A program made the position numbers and the translations under genes. A stretch of DNA of 10,868 nucleotides, taken from assembly GCA_025352585.1 (NCBI GenBank), contig JANXTD010000627.1:1-10868 (forward strand), read 5' to 3'. The first letter of the stretch is position 1. Every line of letters starts with the position of its first letter. The notes under the pieces were generated by a model. That model did no database searches. It was not told the origin of the DNA and saw nothing but the letters and a program-made list of their open reading frames with translations. The stretch comes from Fimbriiglobus sp. GTDB taxonomy: Bacteria > Planctomycetota > Planctomycetia > Gemmatales > Gemmataceae. Shown piece after piece: positions 1 to 5,908 of the stretch.

Positions 1-18
1 GCCGAGATCGTGAACTAG
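1..18 (+). CDS. Possible 3' end of an upstream gene (partial)
   Basis: The first six codons read Ala-Glu-Ile-Val-Asn-stop in frame 1 and end 37 bases before the next plus-strand start. Five residues cannot identify a family. The only support is an open frame running in from the left edge and the position just ahead of a co-directional gene. It could equally be non-coding. Confidence 0.2.
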   Translation, partial: AEIVN

Positions 19-55
19 GCTCCGCGTAGCCCGCGTTCCGTTCTGGGAGGTCGCC

Positions 56-226
56 GTGAAGAAGCTGTTCGGGATGCTCGTCGCCGTGGGCGGGGCGGGC
101 GTAATCGTTTGGGCCGGGGCGTCGGTCCTGGGGACGCACCAGAACGTCCTCGGCTACCCGCCCGTGTACGCCGGCCTGGTGGGCGTCGCGGTCCTGGTCG
201 CGGGGCTGGTGACGCGGGCGGACTGA
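56..226 (+). CDS. Small two-helix membrane protein, 56 aa
   Basis: I do not recognise a named family. The GTG start is chosen because a strong Shine-Dalgarno sequence, GGGAGG (45-50), lies five bases upstream and the protein begins MKKLF, a typical basic start before a membrane helix. Two hydrophobic segments are visible at about residues 4-25 and 36-53, joined by a short polar loop (THQNVLGYPPVY), and the protein ends in RAD. Both helices are rich in small residues (Gly/Ala spaced for close packing), so it may be a helical hairpin that oligomerises in the inner membrane; that is inference. Its TGA stop abuts the stop of the convergent DUF1559 gene with no spacer base. It is too short and plain for a functional call, but the ribosome binding site and composition argue that it is real. 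Confidence 0.65.
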   Translation: MKKLFGMLVAVGGAGVIVWAGASVLGTHQNVLGYPPVYAGLVGVAVLVAGLVTRAD

Positions 227-236
227 TCAGTCCACC
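217..236. terminator. Dyad centred on two abutting convergent stop codons
   Basis: Bases 220-233 form a perfect 14-base palindrome, GGACTGATCAGTCC. After one mismatch on each side, GG (217-218) pairs with CC (235-236). The axis falls exactly between the TGA of the small membrane gene (224-226) and the TGA of DUF1559 gene A (227-229 on the minus strand). The central six bases are palindromic automatically because both genes use TGA; the flanking eight are not forced. There is no T-tract. A two-way terminator role is inferred from the absence of any other intergenic space. Confidence 0.35.
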
Positions 237-1171
237 GCCACGACTTCGCCGCCGGCGCGAGTACTCAGCGCCGCCAGGGTGCGGATCGTCATCGTGTCGC
301 GAAGGAACCGCACGCTGCCGTCGGCCATCGCGGCGTTCGCGCCGTTGGGGTGGAAAGCGTACACCTCGAACGAGTTGGTGCAGTTGATTGCGCACTCGCC
401 GACCGGCATGAAGCCGTCGGCCGACGCGCCGTCGATGCCGAAGCCCTTCTGGTGGTCGGCCCACACCCCGCCGAACACCGCCCCCGGCCCCGCGCCGCCG
501 TAGCCGACCGGGGCCAGATCCGTGACCCGCTTGCCCTTGACCCAGAACTCCGGGCGGTTGGCGTCCTCGGTGATCAGGATCGAGTTCGACAGGCCGTCGG
601 TGATCTCCGCGACTGTCGAGCCTTTGGAACTCATGACCCCGCGCCAGGTGTTGGCGAACAGCGGGCCGTCCGCGTAGCCGAGGTACGTCAGCAGGGCCGG
701 GGCGACGACGGCGACGTTGGTGTAGTCCCAGGCGGCCCCGGTGAACGGCGAACCGGGGACGCCCGCGAAGTCCGACAGCCCGACGCGACTGCCGTTGGCA
801 CTCGGGCACAGGAACGTCTTGACCGGAACAGCGCGGGCGGTCGCGTTGGCGGGGTCGTACCAGTTGGCGGTGAAGACGTAAATGTTGCGGACGTTCTCCT
901 GCTCCAACTGCGGCAGGATGAGCGCCGCCCAGCCGTTGAATGGTGCGACGTTGGTGTTCGACGCCGGGAACTTTTGGTTGACGCCCTCGTAGTTCACGCA
1001 GGCCAGGGCCATTTGCTTCAGGTTGTTGGTGCAACTCATCCGCGACGCCGCCTCGCGGACCTTCTGCACCGCCGGCAGCAGCAGCCCGATCAGGATCGCG
1101 ATGATGGCGATGACGACGAGGAGTTCGATGAGCGTGAAGCCGCCGCGCGGCGAGGTTGGGTGGGGCCGCAT
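227..1171 (-). CDS. DUF1559 pilin-like exported protein A, 314 aa
   Basis: This is a planctomycete DUF1559 protein with a type IV pilin/pseudopilin N-terminus. The start at 1171 gives [11 protein letters not shown] followed by FTLIELLVV, which places the prepilin peptidase cut between Gly11 and Phe12, with the conserved Glu16 at mature position 5. A hydrophobic helix runs from about 12 to 33, then the family's VQKVREAA and NNLKQ motifs. A CPS motif is present mid-protein (FLCPSANG), and ITDGLSN leads into the last third. The C-terminal H-X9-DG motif is His274 to Asp284-Gly285. A longer frame extends upstream to 1384 but adds 71 Arg/Pro-rich residues and overlaps the lipoprotein gene, so it was not used. 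No clear Shine-Dalgarno sequence precedes the ATG. DUF1559 proteins are abundant paralogues in these genomes and their exact role is unsettled; the leader implies prepilin-type processing and envelope location. Its Cys-containing INCTN segment before the H-X9-DG motif resembles that of gene C more than gene B. Confidence 0.93.
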   Translation of the reverse strand: MRPHPTSPRGGFTLIELLVVIAIIAILIGLLLPAVQKVREAASRMSCTNNLKQMALACVNYEGVNQKFPASNTNVAPFNGWAALILPQLEQENVRNIYVFTANWYDPANATARAVPVKTFLCPSANGSRVGLSDFAGVPGSPFTGAAWDYTNVAVVAPALLTYLGYADGPLFANTWRGVMSSKGSTVAEITDGLSNSILITEDANRPEFWVKGKRVTDLAPVGYGGAGPGAVFGGVWADHQKGFGIDGASADGFMPVGECAINCTNSFEVYAFHPNGANAAMADGSVRFLRDTMTIRTLAALSTRAGGEVVAVD

Positions 1172-1186
1172 GGCGTGGGGGTACTC

Positions 1187-1210
1187 GGCGGGGAGTCGGG
1201 CGGGGAGTCG
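1187..1210. repeat. Two tandem copies of a 12-base unit
   Basis: GGCGGGGAGTCG occurs twice head to tail with no mismatch (1187-1198 and 1199-1210), between the lipoprotein stop and the DUF1559 A start, ending 16 bases from that start. On the transcribed strand it is a C-rich repeat, CGACTCCCCGCC. It could be a slippage product or a binding site. It takes the place where a ribosome binding site would be expected, and none is visible. Confidence 0.75.
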
Positions 1211-1224
1211 GCGCGGTCCGCGCC
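1210..1224 (-). terminator. GC hairpin after the lipoprotein gene
   Basis: GGCGCGG (1210-1216) pairs with CCGCGCC (1218-1224) around a single base, giving at least a six-pair stem with a three-base loop. It sits 11 bases beyond the lipoprotein stop on the minus strand. No T-tract follows it. It may attenuate or process a lipoprotein-DUF1559 A transcript rather than end it. Confidence 0.3.
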
Positions 1225-1235
1225 ACCCGGCCAAT

Positions 1236-1433
1236 CTACGGAAACGCGCCGCGTGCGGGCGGTAACTCCTTGCCGACGTGGGCGGCGGGCTGCGGCCTCG
1301 GGGGCTTGGTGTCGAAAGTCGGCTCGTCCTTGAAGTCGCCGGGCGGGCGGGCGATCGACTTCGTCGGCGGGGTCGAGTCGCCACAGCCGGCGACGAGGAA
1401 GGCGGCGAGGGCCGTCACGAGAGCGAGCTTCAC
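1236..1433 (-). CDS. Small proline-rich lipoprotein, 65 aa
   Basis: The GTG start at 1433 is supported by GGAGGG seven to eight bases upstream. The leader [17 protein letters not shown] is a classic lipoprotein signal: Lys2, a hydrophobic core and a VAGC lipobox with the acylated Cys at residue 17. The mature part is only 49 residues and is rich in Pro, Lys and Asp ([18 protein letters not shown], then TKPPRPQP), so it is probably unfolded. The first mature residue after Cys is Gly, then Asp. It lies 88 bases downstream of DUF1559 gene B and 64 bases upstream of DUF1559 gene A, all on the same strand, so co-transcription is likely. No family is recognised. A role as a membrane-anchored partner of the neighbouring DUF1559 proteins is inference from position only. 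Confidence 0.7.
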   Translation of the reverse strand: MKLALVTALAAFLVAGCGDSTPPTKSIARPPGDFKDEPTFDTKPPRPQPAAHVGKELPPARGAFP

Positions 1434-1521
1434 GGGAATCCCTCCGACCGCGGAAACGGGTTACGGCCCCTCGAACGGAGTCGCCCGCTCCGGCTCAGGA
1501 AATCCGGTGCCGAGTCGCGGG

Positions 1522-2589
1522 CTAGAGGCTATCGGGGTCGATGACCTCGCCGTCCGCCCGCCCGGCCATCCTCTGGAGGGCCGTCCACTCGGCGCTGACC
1601 GGCCCGCCGACGGCGTACCGGCCCACGCCCTGGGCGGCCCGCAAGCCCCGCACGGAGCCGTCGCACAGCGAGAACTGCACGACGCCCGAGTGGCGGCTGA
1701 CGAAGCGCTGCATCGCACGGGGCTCGTCGGTGGCGTTGAGGATGTCCGTGCCCGTGCCGATCGGCCCGACGCAAATCCACGGCCAGACCGCCCGCCGCCC
1801 GACCGGCCCGAAGCGGCCCTCGACGCCCTCGCCGAACGCCAGGGTGTTGCTCGACCCGTCGGTGATCGCGGTCATCCGGGTCTTGCTCTGGTTGTAGTAG
1901 ACCCCGGCGTAGGCGTTGAGGTTGATGCCGGGGCCGAACAAGGGCGACGACGTGCTGGCGCGGTTGCCGAACGCCCCGGCGACGGGGGCGTAGTTCGTCT
2001 TGCCGACCCCGAAGTCCTTGGCGGGCGAGATCACGGCGACCCCGAGGGCGGCGGCCCCGGTCGCGTCCGTGTTGGCGAACAGGAACCGGGTGACCGTGTC
2101 GGTCCGCTCGCCCGCCGGGTCGGACGGGCAGAGGAAGGCCTTGATCGTCGTCTGCGACAGGGCCAAAGCGGGGTCACTCCCCGTCACGTACCAGTAGCCC
2201 GTTTGCGGGGACGGCAGCGGCTGCGGGGTCGCCGTCAGGTTGGCGGGCAGTTGCTGGTAGACGTTGCCTTGCTCCAGGTACGGCAGGAGGTAGACCAGCG
2301 TGCTGGTCGCCGGCCAGTTCAGGCCCGAGTACCCGGCCTCGCCATTGTTGCGGTCGGTGACGAGGCCGTTGTAGCCCGGCGGCAGGTTGCCGTAGACGCC
2401 CTCGTAGTTCAGCGCGGCCAGGCCGAGTTGCTTCAAGTTGTTCTGGCAGGTGCTGCGGGCCGCCGCCTCGCGGACCTTCTGGACGGCGGGCAGGAGGAGT
2501 CCGATCAGGATGGCGAGGATCGCGATCACGACCAGCAGTTCGATCAGCGTGAACCCAGACCGGCGAGCGGGGGTGTCTGGGGAGGCCAT
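1522..2589 (-). CDS. DUF1559 pilin-like exported protein B, 355 aa
   Basis: The start at 2589 is chosen because GGAG lies seven bases upstream and the resulting N-terminus, MASPDTPARRSG then FTLIELLVV, is a short basic prepilin leader with cleavage expected after Gly12 and Glu17 at mature position 5. An in-frame start at 2676 would add 29 residues and spoil the leader. The family landmarks follow in order: hydrophobic helix (about 13-34), [25 protein letters not shown], the LPYLEQ motif, the CPS motif (FLCPSDPAG), ITDGSSNTLAFGE, and the C-terminal H-X9-DG motif (His300, Asp310-Gly311). The protein ends in DGEVIDPDSL. It lacks the Cys-rich segment that genes A and C carry before the H-X9-DG motif, so it belongs to another DUF1559 subgroup. 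It is the first gene of the probable B-lipoprotein-A unit. Location is envelope or extracellular after prepilin peptidase processing; its biochemical role is not established. Confidence 0.93.
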   Translation of the reverse strand: MASPDTPARRSGFTLIELLVVIAILAILIGLLLPAVQKVREAAARSTCQNNLKQLGLAALNYEGVYGNLPPGYNGLVTDRNNGEAGYSGLNWPATSTLVYLLPYLEQGNVYQQLPANLTATPQPLPSPQTGYWYVTGSDPALALSQTTIKAFLCPSDPAGERTDTVTRFLFANTDATGAAALGVAVISPAKDFGVGKTNYAPVAGAFGNRASTSSPLFGPGINLNAYAGVYYNQSKTRMTAITDGSSNTLAFGEGVEGRFGPVGRRAVWPWICVGPIGTGTDILNATDEPRAMQRFVSRHSGVVQFSLCDGSVRGLRAAQGVGRYAVGGPVSAEWTALQRMAGRADGEVIDPDSL

Positions 2590-2927
2590 GTCAAAACTCC
2601 ACAATGTTGGGCAAGAAAATATCGAGAATCGTTCGACACATTTCTCACAAACTGGTGTCAAGAAAAAATAGGTCACGTCCAGGAGACACGTCTGCCAATT
2701 GGCGGGAAGGGTAAACCGATTGCCGGAAACGGGGGGCCGGTTGAGGGGTCGGCTTCTGTGTTCAGGCGAGGCGATGCGGTCCGGCCCCCTTCTGGGTCAA
2801 AAACTTCGCCGAACGCCTGTCATACTACTGCCAGACCGAGAATGCGGTCAAGGAGAAAGGAGAATTTCTCATCGGCAACCGGCCCCGCCAGTTGCCAGTC
2901 TGACGACTTGGCAATGAGACAGACATC
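2590..2927. other. 338-base AT-richer spacer, no convincing gene
   Basis: This spacer lies downstream of the peptidase-MA-like gene and upstream of DUF1559 B, and is visibly richer in A and T than its surroundings. On the minus strand it contains TTGACA (2656-2661), a perfect -35 match, 66 bases before the DUF1559 B start, but no good -10 box 16-18 bases further on. A 10-base palindrome GCCAATTGGC lies at 2694-2703. A short inverted repeat GAGAAA/TTTCTC lies at 2853-2870. A plus-strand frame without any start codon is open from 2745 to the stop at 2901-2903; its second half (from 2790) has a natural-looking composition, beginning FWVKNFAERLSYYC. I could not assign it to a family. It may be a remnant of a gene or chance. 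Confidence 0.5.
2892..2914 (-). terminator. Hairpin after the peptidase-MA-like gene
   Basis: TTGCCAGTC (2892-2900) pairs with GAC (2905-2907) and TGGCAA (2909-2914), leaving one bulged T and a four-base loop: nine pairs in all. It begins 13 bases past the stop of the minus-strand gene. There is no run of T after it on the minus strand, so it would be a non-canonical terminator or a 3'-end stabiliser. Confidence 0.35.
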
Positions 2928-4106
2928 CTACCGGGTGGTTATCGATTTCTTCCACACGCCTTCGAGTTGCGCCAAACTTTCGACGCCGTACACCTGGCGG
3001 GCGGCCTTCTCGGGGCCGTAGCGGCGGGACAGGTTCAGGAACGACAGGAACTCCGCCTCGCCACGCCAGCGAACGAGTACGGCCACCAGCGCGGCGCTAC
3101 CGACGTGGAACTCGGTCGCCTGCTCCGCCGGCGCGGTCTGGCGTTGCATCAGCGCCGCGGCGGTCGGCAGCGTCCCTGCCTCGGCGCAGCGGGCGAAGGT
3201 CGCGCGGTAGCGGCCCTGCTCCGCGTCGCCGGCGGCGAGCACGGCCATGCCCAACGCGGCCCACAGCGGCGGCGGCTCGGCGGGGAACAGCTCGGCCAAC
3301 ACCGCGTGCGTCAGTTCGCGCGGCAACACGTCGGCGGTCAGCGTCGCGAGGTCGCCGTCGAGCGACAGGTCGAGCCGGCGGGCGGTGACGCGGCCGTCGG
3401 CCAAGTCCACCGCGGCGCGGCCGCGCTGCCCGGCCGGCACCTTCGCCGCCTGGGCGAACGCCGCGCCGGTCGCGTGCAGCGTGACGACGCACTTCGCGGG
3501 CCAGTCGGCAGCGGCGTGGCCGGTCCAGCGCTGGACGATCGCGGCGCGTGACTCCTCGGCGGCGCGGGCGACCGCCGCGGCGGCCGGGGCGTTGCCGCCG
3601 GAGACGACGCGGAAGTTCGCCGTCTCGACGGCCGCGTCGGCGGGGGCGACCGTCGCCGCGACTGATGCAGGGGCCGTCGCCCGCCCGCCGCGGCGGGTGG
3701 CGTCGGCGATCAGGGTCGCGCCGAGGGTCTGCAACTTGTCCTGACTCGGGGCGAGCCGAAGGGCCTCCTCGACTTCGGCGATGACTTCGGTCGCGGTCGC
3801 GGCGTCGGCCGGGGCCTTGTGCAGCCGGTCGTAGGCGAGGCGGACGCGGCAGTAGGCCCAGGCGTCGAGCTGGTCGGGCGACATCTCGACCGCCCGGAAC
3901 GCCGCCGCGAAGAACTTGGCGGCCTCGGCGAACCGCGCCGGTTGGGCCGTGCCGAGTTTGAATAGCCGCGACGCCTCTTGCAGCGAACCGGCCGGGTCGG
4001 CGGGCGGCAGCGGCGGCTGGGGGGCCTGGCCGGACGCGGCCAATGGGAGGAGGGCGAGCGTGAGGACTGCCAGCGGGCGGGCGAGCCGGGCCATGCGAGG
4101 TGCCAT
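2928..4106 (-). CDS. Exported TPR-like protein with degenerate peptidase-MA-like domain, 392 aa
   Basis: The start at 4106 (MAPRMARLARPL) gives a standard signal peptide ending near AASGQA; an internal ATG at 4094 (MARLARPL) is equally plausible and neither has a strong ribosome site. Residues about 35-140 look TPR-like, with helical pairs such as EASRLFKLG, AAKFFAAAFRAVEMSPDQ and EVEEALRLAPSQDKLQTLG. The C-terminal part resembles the gluzincin (peptidase MA-like) domains of planctomycete proteins, where HExTH is followed about 20 residues later by PxWxxEG. Here the first motif reads RELTH (residues 263-267, bases 3306-3320) and the second reads PLWAALG, so the first zinc-binding His is Arg and the expected Glu ligand is Leu285. 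Catalytic Glu264 and His267 remain. I infer a periplasmic or surface protein that has lost zinc-peptidase activity. The family assignment rests on motif spacing alone. It is divergent from the HEAT/secretin-N-like gene. Confidence 0.78.
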   Translation of the reverse strand: MAPRMARLARPLAVLTLALLPLAASGQAPQPPLPPADPAGSLQEASRLFKLGTAQPARFAEAAKFFAAAFRAVEMSPDQLDAWAYCRVRLAYDRLHKAPADAATATEVIAEVEEALRLAPSQDKLQTLGATLIADATRRGGRATAPASVAATVAPADAAVETANFRVVSGGNAPAAAAVARAAEESRAAIVQRWTGHAAADWPAKCVVTLHATGAAFAQAAKVPAGQRGRAAVDLADGRVTARRLDLSLDGDLATLTADVLPRELTHAVLAELFPAEPPPLWAALGMAVLAAGDAEQGRYRATFARCAEAGTLPTAAALMQRQTAPAEQATEFHVGSAALVAVLVRWRGEAEFLSFLNLSRRYGPEKAARQVYGVESLAQLEGVWKKSITTR

Positions 4107-4154
4107 CCTGGGCGCGAGTTCCGCGGCCGCGATCCGTCGCGGGCCGTTCGCGGA

Positions 4155-4183
4155 GGTGTACCCCGGCCGCCCCGAACGCACAA
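4155..4183 (-). promoter_or_regulatory. Weak promoter candidate for the peptidase-MA-like gene
   Basis: On the minus strand TTGTGC (4183-4178) is separated by 17 bases from TACACC (4160-4155), about 49 bases before the start at 4106. Each box matches only half of the sigma-70 consensus, so this rests mainly on spacing and on its place in a divergent spacer. Confidence 0.2.
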
Positions 4184-4316
4184 CGCCAACTCACAGTCAT
4201 CGGCACGGCGCGGCCCGGACTTGAGGAAATCGCGAGCGCCCACTTCGCCCGAGCCGCAAAGTCCGCGTCGTCACGCACCGTTGCGGCGGGCTTGCGCCGA
4301 ATTTCGCGGGGATTGA

Positions 4317-4345
4317 TTGTTCCGCGCCCGCACGGGGTTTACGAT
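4317..4345 (+). promoter_or_regulatory. Promoter candidate for the HEAT/secretin-N-like gene
   Basis: TTGTTC (4317-4322) is followed after 17 bases by TACGAT (4340-4345), which matches four of six positions of a -10 box. The likely transcript start near 4352 would leave a leader of about 28 bases before the ATG at 4380. Confidence 0.35.
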
Positions 4346-4379
4346 GTCGGGGCACCCTGGCTTCTCGAAGGATCGCCCT

Positions 4380-5885
4380 ATGCACCCCTGGCGCGGCCGA
4401 ACCCTGCTTGTGACGCTCCTCGCCCTGGCCCCCGCGGCCGCGGCCGGGCCGACCCCGCCGGCCCCGATCGAGGCGGTGGTGGCCCGGCTGGGGTCGGCCG
4501 ACTTCGCCGAGCGCGAGTCGGCGCAGGCGGAACTGCTGAGCCGCGGGGCGGAGCCGGACGCGCTGCCGGCGCTGGGCCGCGCCGCGGCGACTTCGGACGA
4601 CGCCGAGGTCCGCCAGCGTGCCGCCGGCCTGCTCGACGCGCTGACCCGCCACGCCGAGGGCGCGCGGCTGCTCAAGCCCCGCGCGGTGGCCCTCGACTTC
4701 CGCAGCGTCCCGCTCGACAAGGCGGTCGCGGAGTTGCGCAAGATCACCGGGGCGAACCTGCAACTCGACGCGGCGCGGGTGACCGACCCGGCCCGCCTGG
4801 TGAGCGTCACGACCGCCGGCGTCCCCACCTGGGAGGCGGTCGAGCAGTTCCGCCGGGCCGCGGGCCTGGTCGAACTCTTCCGCGAGGACGCCCCGCCCGC
4901 GGCCGGTGCCGAGAACGCCGTGCCGTCCGTGCGGCGCAGCTACTACAACGGCCCGACCGGCCCCGCGACGACGGCCAACCTCGTGCCGGTCCTGTGGGCC
5001 GACGCCGGGGCCGACGCCGCGGTGCCCCTCTCGGCCGACCGCGGCGGGCCGGTGCGGGTGACGGCGCTGCCGGGCCGCTTCGCCGCCAACCGGGTGATCC
5101 GCGGCTCGGGCCACGTCGTCATCCACCTCGACGTGGCGGTGCCGGCCGACCTGCACTGGGAGCAGACGCACGAGGTCCGGCTGAGCCGCGCCGAGGACGA
5201 CACGACCCGGCCGCTCACCGTCGCGCACCCGCTGCCGGCCCCGGCCGCGTCCGACTTCAACGAGATGGTCTTCCTCGGCGGCCGCGGCTTCCTGAACGGC
5301 AACTTTTATAACGGCAACGCCGCCCCTGACCGCGGCAACCCGCGGCTCGTCCCGGTGACGCTCAAGACCGACGACCGGCTCGTCCGCCGCCTGCGGGTTC
5401 TCGAGGGCGTCGTCGTCGGCACGGTGTCGTTACACAACCAGACCGTCATCACGGTGGACGACCTGGCGAAGTCGGTCGGCGTCGCCTTCGCCGGGCCGGG
5501 CGAGACGAAGCTGACCGTCCAGAGTTACGCCACCGACGCCGCCGGCGAGTCGGCGCTCAAGGTCGTCGTCGAGGGGCCGAACCCTTACAGCAACGAGGTC
5601 CGGATGGGCCTGCGCCGGCCCGGCGTGTCGCTGTGGGACGAGGACGGCCTGGGCAACTCCGGCCTGAAGAAGTTCCGCTTCACCGACGCCGACGGCGACC
5701 CGCTGACGCCGCAGGTCCAGGGGTCGTCTACTTCGGACGACGGCTCGCGGCAAACGATGACGATGGACCTCCACTTCCCCCCGCGGGTCGGCGGCGCGCG
5801 GGCCCCCGTGCGGCTCGTCGTCCTGGGCAGCCGCCCCGTGACATTAGCGGTGCCGTTCAAGTTGCGCGACGTACCCCTGCCGTAA
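4380..5885 (+). CDS. Secreted HEAT-repeat protein with secretin-N-like domain, 501 aa
   Basis: The ATG at 4380 is chosen because AAGGA lies seven bases upstream and it yields a signal peptide, MHPWRGRTLLVTLLALAPAA, cleaved near residue 22. Residues about 27-95 are HEAT-like, with the pattern LGSADFAERESAQAEL then paired helices ending AAGLLDAL. Residues about 103-165 resemble the short N-terminal domain of secretins and TonB receptors (STN): LDFRSVPLDKAVAELRKITG, then NLQLD, VSVTTAGVPTWEAVEQ and FRRAAGLVE. The remainder (about 200-501) is predicted beta-rich, with a Gly/Asn-rich stretch near 298-320 (FLGGRGFLNGNFYNGN), a basic LVRRLRVLEG segment, and a closing VPFKLRDVPLP. No secretin pore domain is present, so it is not a complete secretin. 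I infer an exported protein that binds or scaffolds other envelope components. It is divergent from the peptidase-MA-like gene and ends 16 bases from hemC, which faces it. Confidence 0.83.
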   Translation: MHPWRGRTLLVTLLALAPAAAAGPTPPAPIEAVVARLGSADFAERESAQAELLSRGAEPDALPALGRAAATSDDAEVRQRAAGLLDALTRHAEGARLLKPRAVALDFRSVPLDKAVAELRKITGANLQLDAARVTDPARLVSVTTAGVPTWEAVEQFRRAAGLVELFREDAPPAAGAENAVPSVRRSYYNGPTGPATTANLVPVLWADAGADAAVPLSADRGGPVRVTALPGRFAANRVIRGSGHVVIHLDVAVPADLHWEQTHEVRLSRAEDDTTRPLTVAHPLPAPAASDFNEMVFLGGRGFLNGNFYNGNAAPDRGNPRLVPVTLKTDDRLVRRLRVLEGVVVGTVSLHNQTVITVDDLAKSVGVAFAGPGETKLTVQSYATDAAGESALKVVVEGPNPYSNEVRMGLRRPGVSLWDEDGLGNSGLKKFRFTDADGDPLTPQVQGSSTSDDGSRQTMTMDLHFPPRVGGARAPVRLVVLGSRPVTLAVPFKLRDVPLP

Positions 5886-5908
5886 GGCGCTGGCGGGCCG
5901 CCTACGCC
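5886..5908. terminator. Imperfect dyad at the convergent junction with hemC
   Basis: GGCG (5886-5889) pairs with CGCC (5905-5908). After two mismatches, GGCGG (5892-5896) pairs with CCGCC (5898-5902) around one base. The structure starts directly after the stop of the HEAT gene and includes the hemC stop codon (5902-5904). With 16 bases between the two genes it is the only visible candidate for a two-way terminator. No T-tract is present. Confidence 0.38.

Noticed and set aside
2694..2703. Palindrome GCCAATTGGC as a possible operator or transposon end
   Set aside because: A single 10-base palindrome with no partner repeat, target duplication or transposase nearby; not enough to call a site.
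2924..2926. Minus-strand ATG one base after the peptidase-MA-like stop, opening a 33-codon frame
   Set aside because: It has no ribosome site, no recognisable content and runs through the hairpin at 2892-2914.
1156..3021. Long plus-strand frame (621 codons) over DUF1559 B
   Set aside because: It is antisense to DUF1559 B and the lipoprotein, is dominated by Arg/Gly/Ala/Pro, and has no domain. High GC makes stop-free antisense frames common.
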